Below are positions 1 through 6,022 of a stretch of DNA of 16,214 nt, one piece after another. A program made the position numbers and the translations under genes. The stretch comes from Oscillospiraceae bacterium (GTDB lineage: Bacteria > Bacillota > Clostridia > Oscillospirales > Ruminococcaceae). Under the pieces are notes generated by a model. That model was not told the DNA's origin, did no database searches, and worked only from the letters and a program-made list of their open reading frames with translations. The DNA lies in NCBI GenBank assembly GCA_017396055.1, contig JAFQND010000114.1, positions 1-16,214 of the forward strand, read 5' to 3'. The number at the start of each line of letters is the position of its first letter. Position 1 is the first letter of the stretch.

Positions 1-803
1 CATTCCTGGAAGGTCTCGATCCATCCGACGAGGGTGTCAGCGATGAAGGGACCTACCCATGCCTGAGAGATCTGGAAGACCAGCCACATGACTACGGCAA
101 AGATCACCAGACCGCCGATGCGATGGGTCAGAACAGCGTCGATCTTGTCCTGGAAATTGTGTTCTCTGGTCAGCACCTTACGGGTCTCGACCTTCTTGAC
201 GATCTCGTTTACAAAAGCAAAACGGGCACGGTCGGCTGCCTCGGCAACTTCCTTGCTGGTCAGAGCAACGTCGCCCTGAGAATAGGGAGCGGTCTGGCCT
301 TTGCCTTTGAGTGCAACGGCAGTCTTGACAAGATTGACGAGGCCGTTGTCACCGCCGGTATTGGAGATCGTCTCAACAACGGGGCAGCCCAGCGCGGCAG
401 ACAGTGCGGCCACATCGATTTTGGTATCTTTTGCGGCATTGATATCGGACTTGTTCAGTGCAACGACCATGGGAATGCCCAGTTCCAGCAGCTGTGTGGT
501 GAAGAAGAGGCTTCGGCTCAGGTTGGTCGCATCAACGATGTTGATGATAACATCAGGGTTTTCTCCCTTGACATAAGAGCTGGTGACGCTCTCTTCGGAA
601 GTGAAGGGAGACATCGAATAGGCGCCGGGCAGGTCAACTGCGATCAGTTCTTCACCGTCGGGGCAGTAGCTCTTTTTGATGGGACTCATTTTCTTTTCGA
701 CAGTTACACCGGCCCAGTTGCCGACCTTTTCGTTCTTGCCGGTCAGAGCGTTGAACATGGTGGTCTTGCCGCTGTTGGGGTTGCCGGTCAGGGCGATTCT
801 CAT
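1..803 (-). CDS. feoB: Ferrous iron transport protein B, N-terminal part (cut by window edge)
   Basis: FeoB is the inner-membrane Fe(II) permease, with a cytoplasmic N-terminal G domain that controls uptake. The 267 complete codons visible here begin with a full G domain: G1 GNPNSGKT (residues 7-14), the G2 threonine in GVTVE (T34), G3 DLPG (57-60) and G4 NKSD (117-120). A helical linker follows, then the first membrane segment (about 229-246). The rest of the permease lies beyond position 1. The ATG at 803 is preceded by AAGGAGG at good spacing, and the G1 loop starts at the usual distance from it. feoA lies 168 nt upstream on the same strand. The gap carries two copies of the palindromic feo operator, so feoB may have its own regulated initiation as well as read-through from feoA. 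The G4 motif is the canonical NKxD form rather than the NMxD seen in many FeoB proteins. Confidence 0.97.
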   Translation of the reverse strand, partial: MRIALTGNPNSGKTTMFNALTGKNEKVGNWAGVTVEKKMSPIKKSYCPDGEELIAVDLPGAYSMSPFTSEESVTSSYVKGENPDVIINIVDATNLSRSLFFTTQLLELGIPMVVALNKSDINAAKDTKIDVAALSAALGCPVVETISNTGGDNGLVNLVKTAVALKGKGQTAPYSQGDVALTSKEVAEAADRARFAFVNEIVKKVETRKVLTREHNFQDKIDAVLTHRIGGLVIFAVVMWLVFQISQAWVGPFIADTLVGWIETFQE

Positions 804-843
804 GATTTTTTCCTCCTTGATATGACAGGGTCACCTGTATGGT

Positions 844-870
844 TATTTTACAGCCGGAGCCGGTAAAATA
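844..870 (-). other. Inverted repeat in the feoB leader
   Basis: TATTTTAC (844-851) and GTAAAATA (863-870) are perfect inverted copies around an 11-nt GC-rich centre. In the minus-strand transcript this forms a hairpin about 40 nt before the feoB start. No U-run follows, so it is not a simple terminator. It could be a leader hairpin or a protein site; its function is not known. Confidence 0.5.
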
Positions 871-877
871 CGTTTAA

Positions 878-893
878 GTTAGTATCGACTAAC
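878..893. promoter_or_regulatory. Palindromic operator upstream of feoB (site 3)
   Basis: GTTAGT-ATCG-ACTAAC has perfect 6-bp inverted half-sites around 4 bp. It matches the other three copies near feoA and feoB (consensus RTTAGT-N4-RCTAAY). The GTTAG...CTAAC ends resemble the core of DtxR/IdeR boxes, so an iron-dependent DtxR-family repressor is the likely ligand (inference). It lies 75 nt upstream of the feoB start. Confidence 0.75.
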
Positions 894-909
894 TCTTAGG
901 GAAAGAGCT

Positions 910-940
910 GCAGATGGTTAGTGCGAGCTAACTCATCTGC
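910..940. promoter_or_regulatory. Operator copy (917-932) inside a larger hairpin between feoA and feoB
   Basis: The operator-like GTTAGT-GCGA-GCTAAC (917-932) is framed by GCAGATG (910-916) and CATCTGC (934-940), which are inverted copies. Together they can fold as a 7-bp plus 5-bp stem with one bulged base and a 6-nt loop. On the minus-strand transcript no clear U-run follows, so this is not a standard terminator. It may combine DNA-level metal control with an RNA structure that sets the feoA:feoB ratio (inference). Confidence 0.6.
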
Positions 941-971
941 CCAAAAAACAGCCGGTTTCGAATCAGAATTT

Positions 972-1184
972 TTAAATAATGATCGCTTCGGCCAGCTGAT
1001 TATCGATATTATATCTTGCGTCTTTGATAGAGACAACGCATCCGCTGCGGCGGTGTGCAATAACGGTGATGGGCTCGCCGCTGTAGCAGCCCAGTGAGAA
1101 CAGAAAAGCATCCAGCTCCTCATCGTCGGTATCGATCTGCTGAATGATATATTCCTTGCCTTCTTCTGCAGTTCTCAGGTTCAT
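972..1184 (-). CDS. feoA: Ferrous iron transport protein A (FeoA, SH3-like)
   Basis: FeoA is a small cytoplasmic SH3-fold protein that acts with FeoB in ferrous iron uptake. This 70-residue protein has the family pattern: an N-terminal MNLRTAEEGKEY segment, a middle LGCYSGEPITV turn (FeoA usually has LG...G..v.v), then IAHRRSGCVVSIKDARYNID and a hydrophobic end LAEAIII, where the family typically has 'lr..ea..I.V'. I chose the ATG at 1184 because AGCGGGGTG sits about 6 nt upstream. A GTG three codons earlier (1193) would overlap that ribosome binding site. It is the first gene of feoA-feoB, behind a strong promoter whose predicted start point lies in a double operator. Confidence 0.93.
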   Translation of the reverse strand: MNLRTAEEGKEYIIQQIDTDDEELDAFLFSLGCYSGEPITVIAHRRSGCVVSIKDARYNIDNQLAEAIII

Positions 1185-1217
1185 GGATTTCACCCCGCTT
1201 ATAGATTGAGAGGTATT

Positions 1218-1247
1218 GTTAGTGGAAACTAATTAGTCTCAACTAAC
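1218..1247. promoter_or_regulatory. Double palindromic operator over the feoA start point (sites 1 and 2)
   Basis: Two 16-bp palindromes overlap by 2 bp: GTTAGT-GGAA-ACTAAT (1218-1233) and ATTAGT-CTCA-ACTAAC (1232-1247). Their 5-bp inner halves TTAGT/ACTAA are perfect, and their centres are 14 bp apart. They lie directly downstream of the feoA -10 element, over the predicted transcription start, where bound protein would block initiation. Two more copies lie before feoB. A DtxR/IdeR-type Fe(II) repressor is the best guess; a classical Fur box is not present. Confidence 0.82.
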
Positions 1248-1254
1248 TACATAT

Positions 1255-1283
1255 ATACTATCCTTTTTCTTCCTTTTTGTCAA
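1255..1283 (-). promoter_or_regulatory. feoA promoter
   Basis: Read on the minus strand: -35 TTGACA (1283-1278, perfect), a 17-nt spacer and -10 TAGTAT (1260-1255, 4 of 6). The expected start point near 1248 falls at the edge of the double operator. Confidence 0.82.
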
Positions 1284-1293
1284 TATCCGGCGC

Positions 1294-1331
1294 AAAGAAA
1301 AAGCACGATTTCTCATACGAAAAAATCGTGC
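1294..1331 (-). terminator. Distal terminator of the GH29 transcript
   Basis: GCACGATTT (1303-1311) pairs perfectly with AAATCGTGC (1323-1331). On the minus strand the stem is followed by TTTTTCTTT (1302-1294), a classic intrinsic terminator. It insulates the feoA promoter, which begins 11 nt further on. Confidence 0.85.
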
Positions 1332-1336
1332 AGAAT

Positions 1337-1374
1337 GAACAAAATCCCGTCTGTCTTCAGAAAAAACAGACGGG
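1337..1374 (-). terminator. Proximal terminator of the GH29 gene
   Basis: CCCGTCTGT (1346-1354) and ACAGACGGG (1366-1374) form a perfect 9-bp stem, 7 nt after the GH29 stop codon in transcription order. It is followed by ATTTTGTT, a weak U-run, so a second stronger hairpin behind it makes sense as a backup. Confidence 0.75.
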
Positions 1375-1381
1375 ACGGGAT

Positions 1382-3037
1382 TTATACGGGTGTGAAGAGC
1401 AGTTTTTCGCCGCTCATCCGGTTCATGTTGTTGGAAATGACTGCGCGGTACTGATAGGTGACGCCTTTCTCAAGGCCGGAAAGACAGATCTCTGTTCTGC
1501 CCGGAGAAGTGACCGTGACCGCGTCTGCGGTCTTCCAGCCGGTCTCATAGGAAGAGAGGGCAAAGCCGGGATAAACTCTCCATTCGACGGTCACTTCGGC
1601 TGCATCGAAGCTGCCGAGGCTATGCACATCTGCTGTGAGGAAGGCAAGATCTTTCTCCTGACGAAAATCACCGGTCTGTACCTCCATCGGTACAAAGGCG
1701 GGAGAAGCATCGGTGATCTTCAGCACCAGAGGATTCCGCCAGTTGATGCCGCAGTAGATCCGCTGTGCGTTGAAAGCGGAGATATAAAGGCCGTTTTCTT
1801 TCTGTTCCCAGTAAACTTTGACGTCCAGATCGGGACGGTATTCGATAAATTCGCCGCCGTGACCCAGCACTTCAACGCGGGTATTTTCATTTGCCCGGAC
1901 CGACCGGATGACGAATTCCCGTCTGGTGCCGCGGTCCCAGTCCTCTTCGCCGAAGAGGACCGCATAAACGGCATTGCCGCTCTTATGTTTCAAAAGCCAG
2001 ATATTATCTTCGTTGGTCAGGATCCAGGGCCGGCTTTCCCTGAGAGCTTCACCGTTGATAAACTGCCACAGGGCGATCTCGCGGAGAATATTTTCCTGTT
2101 CCCGGCAGAGCTCACCACTTGCGTCGGGGCCGATATTGAGAAGCAGGCTGCCGCCTTTTGCCCGCGTTTCGGTCAGGATGCGAATGGCGTGCAGACCGGT
2201 TTTGTAAGTCTCGTTGGTGGGCTGATACTGCCATGCCGTACCGAGGGTGATACAGGCCTCCCAAGCCATGTCGGCGCCGACTCCCGGCAGCTGCTGTTCG
2301 GGAGTCGGGATAGCGCCTCTTGTGATCAGCAGATCGGGATTGTGGTCCCAGGCGATATTCATGCACAGCTCCTGAAGCGACTCGCCGTTCTCATCCCGCA
2401 TGGTCTCGCCGCCGTCAAAGAACATTACATCAACGGTGCCGAATCTGGTCATCAGTTCGGTCATCTGTTTTGTCAGCAGTGCCCGGTAACCGTCCATGAC
2501 CTCTTTGGGGTAGGGTTCAGTGGGAGTACGGGTGATGGGCATCCCGGCGTTTTTCAGATAGTAAAAATCCTCCGGCGAGAAGTAAAAACCGACCTTGACA
2601 CCGGCTTTGCGGAAGGCGTCGGCATATTGTTTTACCAGGTCTTTTCCATAGGAGGTGTTCATGATATTACAGTCTGTGGAATCGGTATCCCACAGACAGA
2701 AACCGTTGTGATGCTTGGTGGTCAGCACAGCATATTCCATGCCGCAGAGCTTTGCCAGTGAAGCAAGCCGGTCAAAGTCCCATCTGTCCGGATTCAGCGT
2801 TTTCGGCAGCAGGGAATAATACCGTTCGATATAATCCTGCGAAGCGCCCACCAGCGAGTGACTGATGACACAGCCCAGCTGGGAATCCAGCGACCAGTGG
2901 ATAAACATGCCGAAACCCGCATCTCTGAGCCATTCCAGTTTTTCGGGGCGGTTGCGGCTTTCAAAATGTTTGAGTCTGTTGTCCATGGTGACGGCTTCGT
3001 CGATCTGTGAGGGCTGCAGATGCATGTTTACTTTCAT
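1382..3037 (-). CDS. Alpha-L-fucosidase-like glycoside hydrolase, family GH29
   Basis: This is a 551-residue retaining alpha-L-fucosidase family enzyme, expected to release terminal fucose from fucosylated glycans. The (beta/alpha)8 catalytic domain covers about residues 25-345. It has the family N-terminal WLRDAGFGMFIHW (36-48), the TTKHHNGFCLWDT substrate-binding stretch (106-118), GFYFSPEDFY (150-159) and FFDGGE (206-211), in which D208 is the expected nucleophile. A beta-rich C-terminal part ends in a fibronectin-III-like segment (roughly the last 90 residues, with ...GLEKGVTYQYRAVISN). There is no signal peptide, so it acts in the cytoplasm on imported sugars. The start at 3037 has AAGGAA 8 nt upstream and lies downstream of a good promoter; the open frame continues upstream only as non-coding sequence. 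Linkage specificity (GH29-A or -B) cannot be read from the sequence by eye. Confidence 0.92.
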   Translation of the reverse strand: MKVNMHLQPSQIDEAVTMDNRLKHFESRNRPEKLEWLRDAGFGMFIHWSLDSQLGCVISHSLVGASQDYIERYYSLLPKTLNPDRWDFDRLASLAKLCGMEYAVLTTKHHNGFCLWDTDSTDCNIMNTSYGKDLVKQYADAFRKAGVKVGFYFSPEDFYYLKNAGMPITRTPTEPYPKEVMDGYRALLTKQMTELMTRFGTVDVMFFDGGETMRDENGESLQELCMNIAWDHNPDLLITRGAIPTPEQQLPGVGADMAWEACITLGTAWQYQPTNETYKTGLHAIRILTETRAKGGSLLLNIGPDASGELCREQENILREIALWQFINGEALRESRPWILTNEDNIWLLKHKSGNAVYAVLFGEEDWDRGTRREFVIRSVRANENTRVEVLGHGGEFIEYRPDLDVKVYWEQKENGLYISAFNAQRIYCGINWRNPLVLKITDASPAFVPMEVQTGDFRQEKDLAFLTADVHSLGSFDAAEVTVEWRVYPGFALSSYETGWKTADAVTVTSPGRTEICLSGLEKGVTYQYRAVISNNMNRMSGEKLLFTPV

Positions 3038-3068
3038 CGGGATACTTCCTTTCCGGGGTACTGCCTTG

Positions 3069-3097
3069 ATTCTACCATAAACCATCCCGTTTTTCAA
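3069..3097 (-). promoter_or_regulatory. GH29 gene promoter
   Basis: On the minus strand: -35 TTGAAA (3097-3092), 17-nt spacer, -10 TAGAAT (3074-3069). It is divergent from the promoter at 3109-3137, with only 11 bp between the two -35 elements, so a regulator bound here could affect both genes. Confidence 0.8.
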
Positions 3098-3108
3098 TCC
3101 TCCGGTAC

Positions 3109-3137
3109 TGGACAAAATGCTGCCGTTACGATATAAT
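3109..3137 (+). promoter_or_regulatory. Promoter of the DivIVA-like / fumarase-beta transcript
   Basis: -35 TGGACA (3109-3114, 5 of 6), 17-nt spacer, perfect -10 TATAAT (3132-3137). The leader to the ATG at 3219 is about 75 nt. It carries two small inverted repeats, GGAAAG/CTTTCC (3148-3163), placed near the 5' end of the RNA, and GGCCG/CGGCC (3178-3193). Confidence 0.85.
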
Positions 3138-3218
3138 AGTAAAATAAGGAAAGTATGCTTTCCAGATGACAGATACCGGCCGCTCAGACGGCCATGACCA
3201 TAGAGAAGAGGAATATGT

Positions 3219-3956
3219 ATGGCAAACGGTGAGAAATTCAAAAAATCACTTTTCGGCGGCTTTGACCGGAAAGATGTTATCCGCTGCCTGGAAGAGATGC
3301 AGCAGCAGAACCATGCCGAACTGGAACAGCTTCGCCTTGAGCTGGAGACCCTCAGACAGGAGAGGGACACCCTTCGCCGCCGCGCGAATGAGCTGGATAT
3401 CCTGCTGACCGACCGTACCGATGCTCTTGAACAGAGCGAGGAGGAAAATGCTTCGCTTCGCGAGGCTCTCGAAAAAGCCGAGGGCCGCGCCGAGACCCTG
3501 CAGAAAGAGCTGTCTTCCCAGAAAGCGCTCAACTCTGAACTGCTGATGAAAAAGAGCGTTCTGGAAGAAAATCTGCGGAACCTGACGGCCCGTGTGCAGG
3601 AACTGGAAGAAAAAAATCCCGACCGTGCTGTTCTGGCACTGGGCGAGCTTCTCGTGGATGCAAAGGTGACCGCCGACCGTATCGAGGAGGAAGCCCGTCA
3701 GCGCGCCGCCAAATCGGATGCCGTTGTTGCGGCCAAATGTGAAGAGACCGATCATCGGATCGAGTCCCTCAAAGGTTATGTCAGCGACGCGATGGGCGCA
3801 CTGCGCAGCTTCTGCGATACTGCTATGGTTGAAATGGGACAGGTGGGCGATAAGCTGGAAGACTTTCGCCGCGCGGTCCGCGGAACTTCTCCCACCGGCA
3901 ATAGCCAGGATGAAAAACCTGTCGAAGAAGCCGACGACTCCTCCTTTCAGGGCTGA
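3219..3956 (+). CDS. DivIVA-like coiled-coil protein
   Basis: This is a 245-residue soluble protein. Its N-terminus FKKSLFGGFDRKDVIRCLEEM (from residue 7) matches the DivIVA/GpsB lipid-binding head pattern, normally 'f.k...GYd..eVd.fl'. A long heptad-rich coiled coil follows (about 22-133, many E, L, Q and R), then a second helical region with LLVDAKVTADRIEEEARQRA (145-164), as seen in DivIVA tails. It ends in an acidic, disordered-looking segment. Family members mark curved membrane or the septum and recruit division, wall or chromosome factors; the exact role here is unknown. The ATG at 3219 has AGAGGAA upstream. Just after the TGA the +1 frame stays open up to fumB and looks coding, so the true C-terminus may be longer (see the findings). 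It leads the transcript containing fumB, MATE and nth. Confidence 0.8.
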   Translation: MANGEKFKKSLFGGFDRKDVIRCLEEMQQQNHAELEQLRLELETLRQERDTLRRRANELDILLTDRTDALEQSEEENASLREALEKAEGRAETLQKELSSQKALNSELLMKKSVLEENLRNLTARVQELEEKNPDRAVLALGELLVDAKVTADRIEEEARQRAAKSDAVVAAKCEETDHRIESLKGYVSDAMGALRSFCDTAMVEMGQVGDKLEDFRRAVRGTSPTGNSQDEKPVEEADDSSFQG

Positions 3957-3970
3957 CCCCCCAGAAAGGG

Positions 3971-4053
3971 TGCGTTCGAAAACAGTGACCGTTCCCGAGG
4001 GATTTTTCGATGCCCTGCGGAATGCGGTCGCCAGAAGAGGCAGAAAATCATGA
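3971..4053 (+). CDS. Possible mini-ORF, or frameshifted C-terminus of the DivIVA-like protein
   Basis: Between the TGA at 3954-3956 and fumB, the +1 frame encodes a protein-like stretch with VTVPEGFFDALRNAVARRG, an amphipathic helix with a basic end. Its TGA overlaps the fumB ATG (ATGA), the usual sign of translational coupling. As a separate gene it would need the GTG at 3971 (27 residues), where AGAAAGG abuts the start with no spacing, a poor site. Alternatively it joins the upstream protein by a +1 shift before the TGA, giving about 277 residues, or through a sequencing indel. The DivIVA-frame reading of the same bases contains CGA and other uncommon codons and looks non-coding. Confidence 0.4.
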
Positions 4054-4577
4054 GAGAGATCAGAATGACAACGGACGAGCTGTCCTCCCGCGCCGCCGAA
4101 TTATCGGTGGGCGACCGGGTGCTGCTTTCCGGTACCGTATACACTTCCCGCGATGCCGCCCATAAGCGGATCGTCGCAGCCATGGATGCCGGTGAACCGC
4201 TTCCGTACGATCTGAAAGGCGCCGCCGTCTATTATGCCGGTCCCACCGCGACAAAGCCCGGCATGGCCATCGGTTCCTGCGGTCCTACGACCTCCGGACG
4301 GATGGATGTTTTTGCTCCGAAGCTTCTGGATGCCGGTCTTGTCTGTATGATCGGCAAAGGTCCCCGGAACAGCAGCGTGGTCGAGGCGATGGTCCGAAAC
4401 AATGCGATCTATCTCTGTGCCCTCGGCGGAGCCGGCGCACTTGCCTGCCGCTGTATTACCGGCTGTGAAGTGATCGCTTATGAGGATCTTGGCTGTGAAT
4501 CGGTCAAGCGCCTCACCGTAAAAGATTTCCCGCTGGTGGTCGCCATCGACTGCAGGGGAAACAGTATTTTTGAATAA
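4050..4577 (+). CDS. fumB: Fe-S class I fumarate hydratase, beta subunit (C-terminal type)
   Basis: This 175-residue protein matches the beta subunit of two-subunit, [4Fe-4S]-dependent fumarase / L-tartrate dehydratase, which interconverts fumarate and malate. Visible family features are LSVGDRVLLSGTVYTSRDAAHKRI (18-41), GAAVYYAGPT near residue 60, SCGPTTSGRMD (76-86), MIGKG (100-104) and the end YEDLGCESVKRLTVKDFPL. The cluster cysteines are in the alpha subunit, normally encoded just upstream. Here the upstream gene is a DivIVA-like protein and no alpha gene is in the window, so the partner must be elsewhere or the activity is lost. The start at 4050 fits the family N-terminus (M.EIR.TT) and overlaps a possible upstream stop by 4 nt. 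The symbol denotes the beta subunit of the two-subunit enzyme, not E. coli FumB. Confidence 0.88.
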   Translation: MREIRMTTDELSSRAAELSVGDRVLLSGTVYTSRDAAHKRIVAAMDAGEPLPYDLKGAAVYYAGPTATKPGMAIGSCGPTTSGRMDVFAPKLLDAGLVCMIGKGPRNSSVVEAMVRNNAIYLCALGGAGALACRCITGCEVIAYEDLGCESVKRLTVKDFPLVVAIDCRGNSIFE

Positions 4578-4583
4578 ACCAGA

Positions 4584-4614
4584 CGGCTCCGGAACTTTCG
4601 GGGCCGCTGATTTT
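4584..4614 (+). terminator. Weak terminator-like hairpin after fumB
   Basis: CGGCTCCG (4584-4591) pairs with CGGGGCCG (4599-4606) with one G-U pair and a 7-nt loop. It is followed three bases later by ATTTT. The short U-run and the lack of a promoter before the MATE gene suggest partial termination, with read-through into the MATE-nth genes. Confidence 0.5.
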
Positions 4615-4634
4615 GTAACAGGAAAGGAATTTTT

Positions 4635-6011
4635 ATGGCAAACGCAGTATCTCCCCGCAGACGAAGCATGTTCTCCGACAGGGACTTTCTGAAAGTTCTG
4701 CTTGGCCTGACGCTGCCCATGGTGGCACAGAACCTGATCTCCCTTGCGACCCAGATGGCAGACACCGTTATGCTGGGCGCCATCGGCCAGGATCAGCTGT
4801 CGGCTTCTTCGCTGGCAAATCAGCCCTTTTTCATCTTTAACCTTCTGGTCTTCGGTCTGGCCAGCGGCTCCTGTATCCTCAACTCCCAGTACTGGGGCAA
4901 AGGCGAAAAAGAACCCATCAAGATCATCATCTCGATGGTGCTGAAAGTGGCAATTATCGTTGCTGTTCTGCTTTCGGTTCTGGTTCTCTGCTTCCCCGAG
5001 GTGACCATGCGCATCTATACCACCGAAGAATCGGTCATCGCGCATGGCGTGGACTATCTTCACTATGTGGGCTGGACCTATCTTCTGTACGGTGTCGCAA
5101 CCACTCTTTTATGCACTCTGCGCAGTGTGTCCATCGTCCGCATCGCCGTGGTCAACTCGGTGGTGGGTCTTGTGACCAACATCTGTCTGAACTATGTTCT
5201 GATCTTCGGTAAGCTCGGCCTTCCCGCCATGGGTATCCGCGGCGCAGCACTGGCAACGCTGATCGCCCGCGGTATCGAGTTCCTTCTGGTGGTCATCTAT
5301 GTTTTTGTCATCGATAAAAAGCTGGGCCTCCGCCCCGCAGATCTTTTGAAATTCGACAAAACTCTGTTCAAGGATTATCTGAAGCACGGTCTTCCCGTTG
5401 CCTTCAACGAAGTTCTCTGGTCGGTGGGTATCTCGGTACAGACCATGATCCTCGGACGTCTCGGCTCCGCCGCAGTTTCTGCCAGCCAGATCGCTTCGGT
5501 GGTCAATCAGTTCTCCACGGTCATTATTTTCGGCGTGGCCAATGCTGCTGCCGTTATTATCGGCAATGCCGTTGGTGCGGGCGATATGCCCAAAGCCATT
5601 GAGCGGATCCGCTGGTTCCGCTGGCTCACTATTTTCCTGGGCGCAGCAGCAGCCTGTATTATCCTGCTGATCCGTGAGCCGGTCATCAGCTTCTATAATG
5701 TCCCCGCAGATACCAAAGCGCTCGCCTATGATATGCTGACCGTCATGGCTGCCATCTCTGTCGGCATCGCCATCTCCGGTATCGGTATCGTCGGTCTGCT
5801 CCGCGGCGGCGGCGACCCCAAGTTTGCTCTCTTTACCGACCTGTTCAGCCTGTGGGCTGTGGCGATCCCTCTGGGACTTCTGTCTGCTTTTGTCTTCAAG
5901 CTGCCCGTTCTGGCTGTTTATGCTCTCACCAAAGCGGATGAACCGGTCAAGGCAATACTGCTGTTCTGGCGAATGCGAAACAATGACTGGATCCGCGACG
6001 TCACCCGATAA
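4635..6011 (+). CDS. MATE family efflux transporter
   Basis: This is a 458-residue polytopic membrane protein of the multidrug and toxic compound extrusion family, usual size for the family, with about 12 hydrophobic segments. Family signatures are visible: LTLPMVAQNLISLATQMADTVMLG near the N-terminus (the 'P.....l......D...iG' motif of MATE helix 1-2), the SQYWGKGE segment after helix 2, GIRGAALATLIAR, the second-half repeat LPVAFNEVLWSVG...ILGRLG and the C-terminal FWRMRNNDWIRDVTR end. Such proteins export cationic drugs or metabolites using Na+ or H+ gradients; the substrate cannot be predicted. The ATG at 4635 has GGAAAGGAA upstream. It is followed after 11 nt by nth. The link to nth is probably only genomic. 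Confidence 0.93.
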   Translation: MANAVSPRRRSMFSDRDFLKVLLGLTLPMVAQNLISLATQMADTVMLGAIGQDQLSASSLANQPFFIFNLLVFGLASGSCILNSQYWGKGEKEPIKIIISMVLKVAIIVAVLLSVLVLCFPEVTMRIYTTEESVIAHGVDYLHYVGWTYLLYGVATTLLCTLRSVSIVRIAVVNSVVGLVTNICLNYVLIFGKLGLPAMGIRGAALATLIARGIEFLLVVIYVFVIDKKLGLRPADLLKFDKTLFKDYLKHGLPVAFNEVLWSVGISVQTMILGRLGSAAVSASQIASVVNQFSTVIIFGVANAAAVIIGNAVGAGDMPKAIERIRWFRWLTIFLGAAAACIILLIREPVISFYNVPADTKALAYDMLTVMAAISVGIAISGIGIVGLLRGGGDPKFALFTDLFSLWAVAIPLGLLSAFVFKLPVLAVYALTKADEPVKAILLFWRMRNNDWIRDVTR

Positions 6012-6022
6012 GGAGGGTTTAT

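Noticed and set aside
878..1247. Classical Fur boxes for the feo operators
   Set aside because: No GATAATGATAATCATTATC-like sequence is present. The TTAGT...ACTAA palindromes fit a DtxR-type rule better.
1277..2761. Long plus-strand open frame (about 494 codons) opposite the GH29 gene
   Set aside because: It is antisense to a gene with clear GH29 motifs and covers the feoA promoter and two terminators. The openness comes from codon bias of the real gene.
3038..3532. N-terminal extension of the GH29 frame to a start near 3532
   Set aside because: The extension would cross both divergent promoters and the DivIVA-like gene. The start at 3037 has a good ribosome binding site and promoter.
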